The notes beneath the pieces were generated by a model. That model ran no database searches. It had not been told where the DNA came from and worked only from the letters and a program-made list of their open reading frames with translations. The position numbers and the translations under genes are program-made. Below are positions 24,832 to 33,730 of a DNA stretch of 64,000 nt, in pieces (within the stretch, counting starts at the first letter, position 1; every line of letters begins with the position of its first letter). Origin of the DNA: Candidatus Enterococcus ferrettii (lineage in GTDB: Bacteria > Bacillota > Bacilli > Lactobacillales > Enterococcaceae); contig NZ_JAFREL010000062.1 in NCBI RefSeq assembly GCF_017377655.1, positions 1 through 64,000 of the forward strand. Reading direction: 5' to 3'.

Positions 24832-27213
24832 ATGACAGTCAATTTTGATTCTCAAGAATATTTAGGAAAGGTTGATGCCTGGTGGCGGGCAGCAAACTAT
24901 ATTTCTGTAGCACAAATGTATCTGAAGGACAATCCCCTATTGCGACGTCCAATCCATAAAGAAGATGTTAAGACTCATCCAATTGGTCATTGGGGTACCA
25001 TTTCTGGCCAAAATTTTTTATATGCTCACTTAAATCGAGCGATTAACAAGTATGACCTGAATATGTTTTACGTTGAAGGTCCTGGTCACGGTGGTCAGGT
25101 TATGGTGTCAAACTCTTATATCGACGGCAGCTATAGCGAAATTTACCCTGAGATTACCGAAGATGAAGTCGGATTAAAGCATCTGTGCAAGGTCTTTTCT
25201 TTCCCTGGTGGTATCGCCTCTCATGCCGCACCAGAAACACCTGGCTCCATTCATGAGGGCGGCGAGTTAGGTTATGCTTTATCTCACGCTACTGGAGCCA
25301 TTTTGGATAATCCTGAAGTCATTGCAGCCACAGTAGTTGGCGACGGTGAAGCTGAAACTGGTCCACTAGCCAGCGGCTGGTTCTCTAACGTCTTCATTAA
25401 TCCTGTTAACGATGGAGCCGTTTTACCGATTCTTTACTTAAACGGTGGTAAAATTTCTAACCCGACTATTCTTTCTCGCAAGAGTAATGCCGATTTAGCT
25501 AAGTATTTTGAAGGCATGGGCTGGAAGCCTTACTTCGTTGAGGGTACTGATCCAAAGCAAGTTCATCCATTAATGGCTGAAACTTTAGATGCAGTTGTAG
25601 AAGAAATAAAGGCAATTCAAACTAAAGCCCGCAAAGGCGAGGCTGAAGCTGCTGAAATGCCGCAATGGCCAGTAATTGTTTTCCGTACACCTAAAGGCTG
25701 GACTGGACCAGAAACTTGGGATGGTGAACAAATTGCCGGCACTTTCCGAGCACACCAAGTGCCGATTCCAGTGGACTCTGAACATATGGAGCATATTGAT
25801 AAATTAGTGGACTGGTTGAAGTCTTATCGTCCAGAAGAATTATTTGATGAAAATGGTAAAATTGTTGAAGAACTGAAGGCAATTTCACCTAAAGGCGATA
25901 GCCGTATGTCCACTAACCCAATCACTAACGGCGGTATCGATCCGAAACCAATGAAAATGCCCGATTGGAAACAGTATGCCATCGATACAACTAGACCAGG
26001 TGCGGTAATGGCCCAAGATATGATCATTTTTGGTCAACAAGCTCGAGACATGATTACAGAAAATCCTACCAATTTCCGTATCTTTGGACCAGATGAAACA
26101 AAATCGAATCGCCTGAACAAAGTCTTCGAAGTAACTGACCGTCAATGGTTGGAACCAAAAGACAGTACGGATGAATGGCAGTCTTCAGCTGGCCGCGTAA
26201 TCGATGGTCAGTTATCAGAGCATCAAGCAGAAGGTTTCTTAGAAGGCTATGTTTTAACCGGTCGTCATGGCTTCTTTGCCAGCTACGAATCTTTCTTAAG
26301 AGTAGTGGACTCAATGTTGACTCAGCACTTCAAGTGGATGCGCAAAGCCAGTGCTCATACATGGCGGAAACAGTACCCAGCCTTGAATGTAATTGCAACT
26401 TCCACTGTGTTCCAGCAGGATCATAATGGCTACACTCATCAAGATCCAGGGGTGTTGACTCATTTAGCGGAAAAGAAACCGGAATTTATTCGAGAATATT
26501 TACCAGCAGATGCAAATAGCTTAATGGCTGTAATGGACAAAGCAATGCAAGACAAACAAGTGATTAACTTGATCGTTTCCAGCAAACACCCACGTCCACA
26601 GTTCTATTCAGCAGCTGAAGCCGAAGAACTAGTTGAAAATGGCTTGAAAATTATCGACTGGGCAAGTACAGCAAATGATGAAGAACCTGACTTAGTGATT
26701 GCAGCAGCCGGAACGGAACCAAACTTAGAAGCATTAGCGGCAGTTTCAATTTTAAACAAGCAGTTCCCAGAATTAAAAATTCGCTTTATCAACGTGGTAG
26801 ATATTTTGAAATTACGTCACCCTGATGTAGATCCTCGCGGCTTAAGCAATGAAGAGTTTGATATGCTATTTACAGCGGACAAACCGATCGTCTTTGCATT
26901 CCATGGTTATGAGGGCATGGTTAGAGATATTTTCTTTGATCGCAACAACCACAACCTTCATATTCATGGTTACCGAGAAAATGGGGACATCACTACCCCA
27001 TTTGATATGCGGGTCTTTAGTGAAATGGATCGCTTCCACTTAGCACAAGATGCAGCAAATGCAGTTTATGGTTCCCAAGCGGCCGAATTTTCTGCTAAAA
27101 TGGATGAAACACTCCAATTTCACCATGACTACATTCGCACAGAAGGAACGGATATTCCAGAAGTTGCCAATTGGAAATGGGAAACACTGAAAGTAGCAGT
27201 TGCCAAACGTTAG
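24832..27213 (+). CDS. xfp: Xylulose-5-phosphate/fructose-6-phosphate phosphoketolase
   Basis: A 793-residue thiamine-diphosphate enzyme with the family hallmarks: [22 protein letters not shown] split near residues 44-66, [33 protein letters not shown] region (around 125-150), [13 protein letters not shown] (ThDP site) and the C-terminal [18 protein letters not shown]. It cleaves xylulose 5-phosphate (or fructose 6-phosphate) with phosphate to acetyl phosphate and glyceraldehyde 3-phosphate (or erythrose 4-phosphate). It lies within the polyol/SorC region but has its own promoter and terminator, so a functional link with the PTS pathway is plausible rather than shown. AAAGGAG precedes the ATG. 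Confidence 0.97.
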   Translation: MTVNFDSQEYLGKVDAWWRAANYISVAQMYLKDNPLLRRPIHKEDVKTHPIGHWGTISGQNFLYAHLNRAINKYDLNMFYVEGPGHGGQVMVSNSYIDGSYSEIYPEITEDEVGLKHLCKVFSFPGGIASHAAPETPGSIHEGGELGYALSHATGAILDNPEVIAATVVGDGEAETGPLASGWFSNVFINPVNDGAVLPILYLNGGKISNPTILSRKSNADLAKYFEGMGWKPYFVEGTDPKQVHPLMAETLDAVVEEIKAIQTKARKGEAEAAEMPQWPVIVFRTPKGWTGPETWDGEQIAGTFRAHQVPIPVDSEHMEHIDKLVDWLKSYRPEELFDENGKIVEELKAISPKGDSRMSTNPITNGGIDPKPMKMPDWKQYAIDTTRPGAVMAQDMIIFGQQARDMITENPTNFRIFGPDETKSNRLNKVFEVTDRQWLEPKDSTDEWQSSAGRVIDGQLSEHQAEGFLEGYVLTGRHGFFASYESFLRVVDSMLTQHFKWMRKASAHTWRKQYPALNVIATSTVFQQDHNGYTHQDPGVLTHLAEKKPEFIREYLPADANSLMAVMDKAMQDKQVINLIVSSKHPRPQFYSAAEAEELVENGLKIIDWASTANDEEPDLVIAAAGTEPNLEALAAVSILNKQFPELKIRFINVVDILKLRHPDVDPRGLSNEEFDMLFTADKPIVFAFHGYEGMVRDIFFDRNNHNLHIHGYRENGDITTPFDMRVFSEMDRFHLAQDAANAVYGSQAAEFSAKMDETLQFHHDYIRTEGTDIPEVANWKWETLKVAVAKR

Positions 27214-27220
27214 GTTCTCA

Positions 27221-27252
27221 GGAGGTTTAGTTTCGACTAAACCTCCTTTATT
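27221..27252 (+). terminator. Terminator after xfp
   Basis: GGAGGTTTAGT and ACTAAACCTCC form an 11-base stem with a TTCG loop, followed by TTTATT. Confidence 0.85.
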
Positions 27253-27277
27253 AATTAAAAAAAGGAGATGAACAGAT

Positions 27278-27682
27278 ATGGAACAAACATTGGTCATTAT
27301 TAAACCGGATGGGGTAGAGCGCAAGCTGATTGGTCGCATTATCCAACGCTTTGAGGACAAAAATTTAACCATTAAGGAAATGTATCAAGGTGTAATTTCT
27401 AAAGACGTTGCAGAAAGTCACTATGCTCATTTAAAGGACAAGTCCTTTTTCCCTGAACTGATTGCTTACATGACTTCAGGCCCAGTCGTTTGTTTACTAT
27501 TAGAAGGAAATGATGTCATTGCATTGGTGCGTCAGATGCTTGGAGCAACCAATATATTGAAAGCGGTACCTGGAACTATCCGTGGCGATTTCGCCTGCAG
27601 TACTACGGAAAATATTGTTCACGCTTCTGATTCACCAGAAAATGCCGCAATTGAAATCCGGCGGTTCTTCAGCCATTTGTAA
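27278..27682 (+). CDS. ndk: Nucleoside diphosphate kinase
   Basis: A 134-residue NDK: EQTLVIIKPDGVERKLIG at the N-terminus, GPVVCLLLEG in the middle, and the active-site histidine His115 in NIVHASDSPENAAIEI. It transfers the gamma phosphate between nucleoside triphosphates and diphosphates. It follows xfp after a terminator, so it probably relies on read-through or a promoter in the short gap. AAAGGAG precedes the ATG by about nine bases. Not all enterococci and related cocci carry ndk, but this copy looks intact. Confidence 0.96.
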   Translation: MEQTLVIIKPDGVERKLIGRIIQRFEDKNLTIKEMYQGVISKDVAESHYAHLKDKSFFPELIAYMTSGPVVCLLLEGNDVIALVRQMLGATNILKAVPGTIRGDFACSTTENIVHASDSPENAAIEIRRFFSHL

Positions 27683-27685
27683 CAT

Positions 27686-27730
27686 AAAAGACCAATCACC
27701 GCTTGTGAAAAAGCAATGATTGGTCTTTTT
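27686..27730. terminator. Bidirectional terminator between ndk and yjbQ
   Basis: AAAAGACCAATCA and TGATTGGTCTTTT form a 13-base stem with T runs on both strands, between convergent genes; it overlaps the yjbQ stop codon. Confidence 0.85.
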
Positions 27731-28247
27731 ATTCTCCCATCAGCATTAGGTTGCAGGTTCTTGTCCGTTCGCGATTTTGATCCCAATCGACAAAGTATAG
27801 ATAACCCACGGAACCAATTAAGGGCTGTTCGTCTTTAATGATGACTGTTTCACTTGCTCCAAAGAGAGAACCTTTAATATGAGCATCTGCATTTAAAATG
27901 GATACTGGATCCGGTAAATAATTCGGATCAGCGGCTGCTAACTCTTTTAAAAATGCCACATGCTCTGGTCCAGGATACAAATAATCTGATTCAGTAAATT
28001 GACGGGGAATTAATTTATCCAAAATCCGATTTTGATCTACCTGCAGATATTCATCTCCCTTCCAGTCTTTGTCATGGACATATTCTTCAAAAATGACTGA
28101 ACAAGTTGTATGTGGAGTAGTAATGGCACAAAAGCCATCCTTTATTTCAGCTGCTTCAATTAGTTTGCGTAAATCAGCAGTAATATCAATATAGCTGACT
28201 TTACCTGCTTGTGTTTTAATGGATAATTGTTTGTGGATGACCTTCAT
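27729..28247 (-). CDS. YjbQ family protein (UPF0047)
   Basis: A 172-residue member of the YjbQ family, longer than the usual about 140 residues. It shows GFCAITTPHTTCSVIFEEYV, the metal-binding His-rich area with GPEHVAFLKE, the block DAHIKGSLFGASETVIIKD and YLYFVDWDQNRERTRTCNL at the end. Some members have thiamine-phosphate-synthase-like activity; the general role is not settled. It follows the TIM-like isomerase gene without a gap (start 28247, preceding stop at 28248), so it is the last gene of an isomerase-aldolase operon under a SorC regulator. A role in sugar-phosphate handling or repair is inference. Confidence 0.85.
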   Translation of the reverse strand: MKVIHKQLSIKTQAGKVSYIDITADLRKLIEAAEIKDGFCAITTPHTTCSVIFEEYVHDKDWKGDEYLQVDQNRILDKLIPRQFTESDYLYPGPEHVAFLKELAAADPNYLPDPVSILNADAHIKGSLFGASETVIIKDEQPLIGSVGYLYFVDWDQNRERTRTCNLMLMGE

Positions 28248-28946
28248 TTATTTACCTCTTTCTTTGTATGCTTGCACCACTGCTTCAACCATCTGGGTTA
28301 ACATATCTGCTGGTGAAGCTGCATTAGTAATGCCGCTAGTGCAGCCTGTTCCATCCGCTCCCAGCTTAATAGTACGATAAACGTCTTCCCCACTGCTAAT
28401 GCCGGCTGCCTGCATAACTAAGATATTCGGATTAATTTCTTTAATGGCTTGATTGGTTTGTTCAATATAGTCGCTTCCGCTAGTTTGACCAGTACCGATT
28501 AGTTCAGTCGGTTCGCACAAAATAATATCCGCTCCTAAAATTGCCACTGCTCTTGCCTCATCAATAGAATCAGCACAAACAATTGTTTTCATTCCTAATT
28601 CCTTAGCTCGCTTCATCGCTTGGGTCAGTCCTGCTAAAGTCAAAGGTCGTTCAGCATGGTTCAAGAAAACCGCTCTTGCCCCAGCATGATAAACCGACTC
28701 TGGCAACACATGACCGATCCCTCGACCAGGTGTGATACCGTCCATATGTTGAGCTGTGACCACGATTTTTTCGGTTGCTTGCTTTACTGCACTAATGTCC
28801 GCAAAAGGCACGGTTACTAACACGGTGCACTCCGGATATTTTGCGGCTAATTCATCTGCTCGCTGCGCCAGTTTTAACAGCTCTTCACCATAAAGATAAG
28901 ATTTGGGATTAAAGACAAAAAATGGTTGCTTAATTTCTACTGTCAT
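28248..28946 (-). CDS. Triosephosphate-isomerase-family sugar-phosphate isomerase
   Basis: A 232-residue TIM barrel of the short, archaeal-like type. The catalytic set is complete: Asn13 and Lys15 in FNPKSY, His97 in FLNHAERP, Glu145 in CEPTELIGTG, with the phosphate loop AAGISSGEDV and GADGTGCTSGIT. The housekeeping bacterial TIM is longer (about 250) and has GHSERR and WAIGTG, so this is a second isomerase, like the EryH/TpiA2 enzymes that isomerise four-carbon ketose phosphates or triose phosphates in sugar pathways. It lies between an aldolase gene and yjbQ. Exact substrate unknown. Confidence 0.85.
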   Translation of the reverse strand: MTVEIKQPFFVFNPKSYLYGEELLKLAQRADELAAKYPECTVLVTVPFADISAVKQATEKIVVTAQHMDGITPGRGIGHVLPESVYHAGARAVFLNHAERPLTLAGLTQAMKRAKELGMKTIVCADSIDEARAVAILGADIILCEPTELIGTGQTSGSDYIEQTNQAIKEINPNILVMQAAGISSGEDVYRTIKLGADGTGCTSGITNAASPADMLTQMVEAVVQAYKERGK

Positions 28947-28966
28947 TTTGAAAGGTTCCTCTCTTT

Positions 28967-29800
28967 TTACACGTCTTTTGTAGCAAATACTTTGTAGCAG
29001 CTTTCTAATACCTCAGCCATTGCTTGATTTGCCAATTGTTTCATTTCTAAATAATCCTTAGGCTTGCCATCTTTGTTCTTACGATAAGCTGCCTGTAAAA
29101 AATCAGTAAAAATATTAATCTTGGAAATCCCACTAGTAGCACAACGATTCAGATTATTCGTTCCCGAGGATGATCCACCATGCAAGACTAAAGGAACCTC
29201 ACAAATTTTACTGATTTCCTGTAGTCGTTCAAAGTTCAAGACGGGAGTTCCTTTATAAGCACCATGAGCCGTTCCAATTGAAACAGCTAGTGAATCGACT
29301 CGGGTTTCTTTAAGGAAAATTTCCACGTCCTTTACTTCGGTGTAGATAGAATCGGTGGTTTCGTGATTCTCATAATTCGTGCCAGCCCCAACATGGCCCA
29401 GTTCAGCTTCCACTGATACTTTTTTTTGATGAGCATACGCAACAACTTCCTTGGTCAATTTGATATTGTTTCCCAGGCTTTCTTTTGACGCATCAATCAT
29501 AACTGAAGTAAAACCCAAATCAATTGCTTGCTTGATAAAAGCGAAATCCTCTCCATGATCTAAATGCAAAGCAACTGGAACAGACACTTTGTCAGCTAAG
29601 TATTTGCCGATTAAGGCCGCTTCTTCTAAAGAAATTAAGTCTTTGTGAGCTTGCGCAAAGGGTAAGATTAGCGGTTTGTTAAGCTTTTCAGCTACGGTCA
29701 CAAAGGTTCGGGCCGAATCTAAATCGATAAAATTAGTTGCTGGTATGGCATAATTTTCCTTCTTTGCTTTGTTAAGCATTGCTTTTGAGTTTACTAACAC
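28967..29800 (-). CDS. Class II (zinc) fructose/tagatose-bisphosphate-type aldolase
   Basis: The GTG at 29800 follows AAAGGA by nine bases and gives the usual family opening LVNSKAMLNKAKKENYAIPATNF. The 277-residue product has the zinc ligands in ALHLDHGEDF and EAELGHVG, a further His in IGTAHGAYKG, and the phosphate loops VLHGGSSSGTNNLNRC and GISKINIFTD. Relatives cleave fructose 1,6-bisphosphate, tagatose 1,6-bisphosphate or shorter ketose phosphates to dihydroxyacetone phosphate and an aldehyde. Being first in the aldolase-TIM-yjbQ operon, divergent from a SorC regulator, it looks catabolic. Stereochemical preference cannot be read by eye. Confidence 0.88.
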   Translation of the reverse strand: MLVNSKAMLNKAKKENYAIPATNFIDLDSARTFVTVAEKLNKPLILPFAQAHKDLISLEEAALIGKYLADKVSVPVALHLDHGEDFAFIKQAIDLGFTSVMIDASKESLGNNIKLTKEVVAYAHQKKVSVEAELGHVGAGTNYENHETTDSIYTEVKDVEIFLKETRVDSLAVSIGTAHGAYKGTPVLNFERLQEISKICEVPLVLHGGSSSGTNNLNRCATSGISKINIFTDFLQAAYRKNKDGKPKDYLEMKQLANQAMAEVLESCYKVFATKDV

Positions 29801-29812
29801 ATGATCGCATCC

Positions 29813-29846
29813 TTTACATTTGTAAACTAACGTTTACTTTTGTAAA
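29813..29846. promoter_or_regulatory. Tandem operators between the aldolase operon and the divergent SorC gene
   Basis: TTTACATTTGTAAA (29813-29826) and TTTACTTTTGTAAA (29833-29846) differ at one base and start exactly 20 bases apart, about two helical turns. The first lies at the aldolase ribosome/leader region; the second covers the -35 of the regulator promoter. Confidence 0.75.
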
Positions 29847-29860
29847 AATTGTAGTATGAT
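29833..29860 (+). promoter_or_regulatory. Promoter of the third SorC gene
   Basis: -35 TTTACT (29833-29838), 16-base spacer, -10 TATGAT (29855-29860). The -35 lies inside the right-hand operator, predicting autoregulation. Confidence 0.6.
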
Positions 29861-29942
29861 AATAGAAGAATGTCAATTGAATCCAGCGTTATCATTTGGT
29901 ATATATCAGCGAACTACGTAACATTTGTCGAGGAGGACATGT

Positions 29943-30872
29943 ATGATTGAACGCGAAGAAATGATGCTAAAAGCAGCTTTATATTATTATGAAGAAGAGA
30001 TTACCCAGAGCGAGATCGCTAAGTTACTAAAAGTCTCCCGACCAACCGTTGCAGCGCTGCTGCAAGAGGCCAAAGACAAGGGCATCGTGAAAATTACCAT
30101 TCAACACAGTCATTTACGCTCCTTAAAGCTGCAGGAAAAGCTAGTAAAAAAATATCAACTGGCAAATGTAAAAATTGCTTCAGCCACTAAAGAGACAGAG
30201 AGCAGTCTGAAAGCGGCCGCAGGAAAATTATGTATGGAGCTGATTGAACCGTTATTGCCGTCCATCCAAAGACTGGGAATTGGCTGGGGAACCACACTTT
30301 TTGAATACGTCCAACAAGCCAACTATCTCCATCTGGAGCCGTTAAAAATAATTCCCTTGATTGGTGGTAATGGTCTGTCCACTGTCCGCTTTCATTCTAA
30401 TCATTTGGCTTTTGTTTTATCACAGAAGTATCATTGCGAGGTTTCTTATTTTTATGCCCCAGCCATTGCTGACACACAAGCAGTGAGGGATACGTTGGTG
30501 GAAACAAATCTGATTAGAGAGGTCATGGAGGAAGGTCGTCAAGTGGATATGGCCGTCTTAGGTGTCGGAGATCCCGTTCATTCTTCTACTTACGAAAAAC
30601 TGGACTATATTTCTGATGAAGACACTGCCTTGCTGATAAATGAAGGAATCATTGGTGATATTGGAGGTACCTTTTTTAAGGCAAATGGGGCAGTGCTGGA
30701 AAAAGGAATTGCTCAGCGGATGCTTGGAATTAAACTAGCCGATATCAAAAAAATTAACCGGGTAGTCGTTGTAGCTACTGGAAAAGAAAAAGCGAAAAGC
30801 ATTCAGACATTGCTGAATATGGCTGTCATCACCGATTTAATTGTTGATGAGGAACTTGCACAATTACTATAA
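29943..30872 (+). CDS. SorC-family transcriptional regulator (third)
   Basis: The ATG at 29943 follows GAGGAGG by six bases; a TTG six codons earlier is unlikely. The 309-residue product has a helix-turn-helix in LYYYEEEITQSEIAKLLKVSRPTVAALLQEAKDKGIV and the SorC effector domain (LGIGWGTTLFEYV, IIPLIGGNGLSTVRFHSNHLA, VDMAVLGVGDP, VVVATGKEKAKSIQ). It is transcribed away from the aldolase-TIM-yjbQ operon, with two near-identical palindromes between them, so it most likely controls both promoters in response to a phosphorylated sugar. Confidence 0.92.
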   Translation: MIEREEMMLKAALYYYEEEITQSEIAKLLKVSRPTVAALLQEAKDKGIVKITIQHSHLRSLKLQEKLVKKYQLANVKIASATKETESSLKAAAGKLCMELIEPLLPSIQRLGIGWGTTLFEYVQQANYLHLEPLKIIPLIGGNGLSTVRFHSNHLAFVLSQKYHCEVSYFYAPAIADTQAVRDTLVETNLIREVMEEGRQVDMAVLGVGDPVHSSTYEKLDYISDEDTALLINEGIIGDIGGTFFKANGAVLEKGIAQRMLGIKLADIKKINRVVVVATGKEKAKSIQTLLNMAVITDLIVDEELAQLL

Positions 30873-30883
30873 AAATCAAAAAC

Positions 30884-30935
30884 CCGAATCAGTCCCTTCC
30901 TTCACATTAAAGGAAAAACTGGTTCGGATTTTTTT
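30884..30935 (+). terminator. Terminator after the third SorC gene
   Basis: CCGAATCAGT pairs with ACTGGTTCGG around about 24 bases that also fold partly, followed by a T run. Confidence 0.8.
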
Positions 30936-30967
30936 ATTATGAATCCTGCTGAATAATTCCTGTTTAA

Positions 30968-31558
30968 TTAGCCATCAGGATTGCCATAAGCTTGATAATA
31001 AGCATAATAGCCCATACGTTGCAAATCCATCGTTCGCTCAATCGTCTGTTCATCAGAAAAAGCCGTTGCCTTCAACAAGGCTTCAGTAAATTCCAAAGCA
31101 GCCGTACCATTAGCTGTAACCAAATTACGATCTTGAACCACTTGTTTATGAATGAACTGGTGAGAATTCGTATATTGCACAGCATTCTGACCTATTCTTT
31201 GGTCATTGCCCGTGTGATAATAAGTACGCAATAAACCATTCTGAGCTAAATAGTCCACTGCTCCGCAAATGGCTCCAACCGGCGTTCCGTTCTCTAAAGC
31301 TTGGGCAATAATTTTTTTCAACAGGGAATGTTTAAATTCCCATGAATTACTGCCAATCAATACCAATACATCGATTTTTTTCGGTATTTTTTCGATTAAA
31401 TAATCGACTTCGATTGTAAAGCCGCCCATGGAGGTAACCTGCTGCTCAATGGATGCTGTTTTTATTTCCCAATTTTTTTGTTGATTCAGTTGACTGGCGA
31501 GATAAGCACCTTGCCAATCAGCATATTCTTCTAGTAGCAAAAATACGGCTCGCTTCAT
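30968..31558 (-). CDS. DJ-1/PfpI family protein
   Basis: A 196-residue DJ-1/PfpI fold: AVFLLLEEYADWQGAYLASQL with the conserved Glu near residue 10, VLVLIGSNSWEF, and the nucleophile-elbow Cys98 in VGAICGAVDYLA, then NLVTANGTAALEFTEALL. Family members include proteases, glyoxalases, chaperones and regulators; the function of this branch (often called type 1 glutamine amidotransferase-like) is not known. AGAAGGGG precedes the ATG. It follows the polymerase cassette by 15 bases and may share its transcript. Confidence 0.85.
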   Translation of the reverse strand: MKRAVFLLLEEYADWQGAYLASQLNQQKNWEIKTASIEQQVTSMGGFTIEVDYLIEKIPKKIDVLVLIGSNSWEFKHSLLKKIIAQALENGTPVGAICGAVDYLAQNGLLRTYYHTGNDQRIGQNAVQYTNSHQFIHKQVVQDRNLVTANGTAALEFTEALLKATAFSDEQTIERTMDLQRMGYYAYYQAYGNPDG

Positions 31559-31572
31559 TGTTGTCCCCTTCT

Positions 31573-31839
31573 CTAATCACAGCGCAAGTATTTATACTTT
31601 TTAATTCGTGAGGTTTCAAAAGTTTCTACTTCAAAATAGAAATTATGGTCTTTGCGATCCTTCGTAATAACTGCTGGCATCATAAAGTAAGTAATCCCTT
31701 GCGATTCCATTAAATAGAGCAGATCTTCCTTAACCGCAAAAAGCGGCACTGCTGAATCCACCAGTCGATGGTAATCTTTAGTAAACTGGTCATCTTCTTC
31801 GCTTTTAAATTCAAAAACTGCTCCATTTGTATCAAGCAT
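31573..31839 (-). CDS. Small protein of the Y-polymerase cassette, unknown function
   Basis: I start this at the ATG at 31839, with AAGGA eight bases upstream; an ATG three codons earlier lacks that spacing. The product is 88 acidic residues (LDTNGAVFEFKSEEDDQF near the start, a central FAVKEDLLYLMESQGITYFMM region split by proline, and a basic IKKYKYLRCD end). It overlaps the YolD-like gene by eight bases, a sign of coupled translation. I do not recognise a family. Position in an SOS-type cassette suggests a role with the YolD-like protein or polymerase. Confidence 0.65.
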   Translation of the reverse strand: MLDTNGAVFEFKSEEDDQFTKDYHRLVDSAVPLFAVKEDLLYLMESQGITYFMMPAVITKDRKDHNFYFEVETFETSRIKKYKYLRCD

Positions 31840-32251
31840 CAGACTCATCCTTGGTCAAAATTTTATTGGCACCCAATAGCCTAACATGACGAATTTGTTC
31901 AATTTCCAGATGAATCATATCCTCCTCATCCGTCGCCAGATAGATAAGCTGTTCCTTTTGACCAATTACCCGACCTACCAAGTCATCGTAATACTTGCGT
32001 TCACTGTCCAGAGCCTCCAACTGCAAAGCAATCCGTTTATTCTGTGTATAGGATTGCTGTAGTAACAGACCTATTTCTTCCAATGTTTGCTGGGACTTTT
32101 GTAAATTTTCTTTGTAGCGCTGTTGGTTATCTTTATTTAGAAGAGCGGTATGATCTGATAGATAAAAGCCGATCCATTTGATCATTCCCCGATCCTGATA
32201 ATTTTGTTTTGCTTCTAAAAATAATTCCATTGCTGTTTCATCATCATACAC
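31832..32251 (-). CDS. YolD-like family protein
   Basis: A 139-residue, coiled-coil-prone protein starting at a GTG eight bases after AAGGGG. The segment DRGMIKWIGFYLSDHTALL matches the YolD-like opening, which typically reads RGMIKW-x-PF; a long helical stretch follows (KENLQKSQQTLEEIGLLLQQ) and then a short beta region with VGRVIGQKEQLIYL. YolD-like proteins are small partners commonly encoded beside UvrX/UmuC-type polymerases in Firmicutes. Here it lies downstream of such a polymerase after a 160-base gap. Confidence 0.7.
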   Translation of the reverse strand: MYDDETAMELFLEAKQNYQDRGMIKWIGFYLSDHTALLNKDNQQRYKENLQKSQQTLEEIGLLLQQSYTQNKRIALQLEALDSERKYYDDLVGRVIGQKEQLIYLATDEEDMIHLEIEQIRHVRLLGANKILTKDESDA

Positions 32252-32414
32252 AGCAAAAACCCCTTTTCATTACGAGTGCAGTGATAAGAAAGCGTCAACT
32301 GCCTCATTTAATTTCATGCCTGAAATGATTTTATTCATGGCTTAAAATAGAAAATGTTATTCTTTAGCAGTGGGGAACTGCTGTTTCTTGTGTTTTTTCC
32401 TATATATCTATCAG

Positions 32415-33710
32415 CTACATTCCGTCCATCCCGCCTGCATGTCCGCCAACTAAGCCCGCTCGATCAATGGCGGTGGCACCCTCTAATAATGAATGGGCCC
32501 GAACAATCGAGCGAAATTGATATTTGCTGCGAATTTGTCCAACGATATCATCTATTTGATCTTCTTTGATAGACTGTTGCGGCTCTTCGAATAAATCCAA
32601 CTGTAAACCACTGGCCGGCTGTAGAGAAGAAACATTTACTGTAATCTTACGCACCTCCGAGCGATCCCAGTATTTGGCAAACATCTGAAGCGCCTGTTGC
32701 GTCAGTTTTTTCCCTTGGTTGGTTGCTGGCATTTTCGTTTGATGATGAAAACCGCCACGCTTTTGAGCACCGTTATACGCATAACCCATCCCTAGATGCA
32801 ACGTGGCTCCCATCACATCAGCTTTTCGCAAACGTTGCGCAACTTGTTCGCAAATCTCAGCTAGAACAGCTTCAATCTCTTCTTTGCGAGCATAATTTTT
32901 CGGTAAAATTTGTGAATTTCCAATTGATTTTTCTTTCTTAGGATAATTATCCTTTTCAGATAAGATCGACCGATCAATCCCCCAGGCGTGCATATAATGC
33001 TGGAGGCTGATCACACCAAAATAATTCTTTAATCTAAACGGATTTGCATGGGCCAAATCCCCCATCGTTCGCAACCCCATACGATTATAGCGAATTTCCA
33101 TTCGATGACCAATCCCCCAGAAATCGCTTAGCTTTAAAGGCCAAATTTTTTCTGGCACATCCTGGTAAGTCCAATGAGCAAACAAGGAGCCATTCTTTTT
33201 GGCCTCCATGTCCATTGACACCTTAGCCAATAAGGGATTGACCGACAAACCAACACTCGTGTAAATTTTCAATTTTCGTAAAATCTCTTGCTGAATAGCT
33301 TTAGCAACCTCCTCCGGGCTATCGCCAAATAAACGCCAGCTATGGGTCAAGTCACCAAATTGTTCATCAATACTATAGGTGTGGATGTCTTCATCCGCCA
33401 TATATTGACGGAAAATAGTCAGAATTTCCATGTGGTACTTCATGTATAGTGTCATTCTTGGCGGTACGATAATCAAATCGGGATGATCCGGTACTTCGAA
33501 TCCTCGACTGACATTACTGATTCCCAAGATTTTTTTTGCCATCGGACTGGCAGCCAAAATCAACCCCGCATCGTTACGATCACCGCTCATTACAACTAGT
33601 AAGGTGGTTATCGGATTCAATCCGAGCTCCACACACTCTACACTGGCATAAAAACTTTTGGAATCCATACAAAAAACTTCACGTACTGGTTCTCCTTTAT
33701 AAAGATCCAT
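32415..33710 (-). CDS. Y-family DNA polymerase, UmuC/UvrX type
   Basis: A 431-residue translesion polymerase with catalytic residues in FCMDSKSFYASVE (Asp16, Glu25) and TYSIDEQFGDLT (Asp115, Glu116). The usual Cys after this DE pair is Gln here. The thumb region has FWGIGHRMEIRYNRMGLRTMGDLA, and the little-finger domain follows from about residue 250. Such UvrX/ImpB-type polymerases copy past damaged bases and are induced in the SOS response. A LexA-like palindrome and promoter lie directly upstream. GAGGG precedes the ATG. The neighbours (YolD-like, small acidic protein) fit the cassette found on plasmids and chromosomes of enterococci. Confidence 0.92.
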   Translation of the reverse strand: MDLYKGEPVREVFCMDSKSFYASVECVELGLNPITTLLVVMSGDRNDAGLILAASPMAKKILGISNVSRGFEVPDHPDLIIVPPRMTLYMKYHMEILTIFRQYMADEDIHTYSIDEQFGDLTHSWRLFGDSPEEVAKAIQQEILRKLKIYTSVGLSVNPLLAKVSMDMEAKKNGSLFAHWTYQDVPEKIWPLKLSDFWGIGHRMEIRYNRMGLRTMGDLAHANPFRLKNYFGVISLQHYMHAWGIDRSILSEKDNYPKKEKSIGNSQILPKNYARKEEIEAVLAEICEQVAQRLRKADVMGATLHLGMGYAYNGAQKRGGFHHQTKMPATNQGKKLTQQALQMFAKYWDRSEVRKITVNVSSLQPASGLQLDLFEEPQQSIKEDQIDDIVGQIRSKYQFRSIVRAHSLLEGATAIDRAGLVGGHAGGMDGM

Positions 33711-33730
33711 TTTTCTTCCCTCAATTCAAA

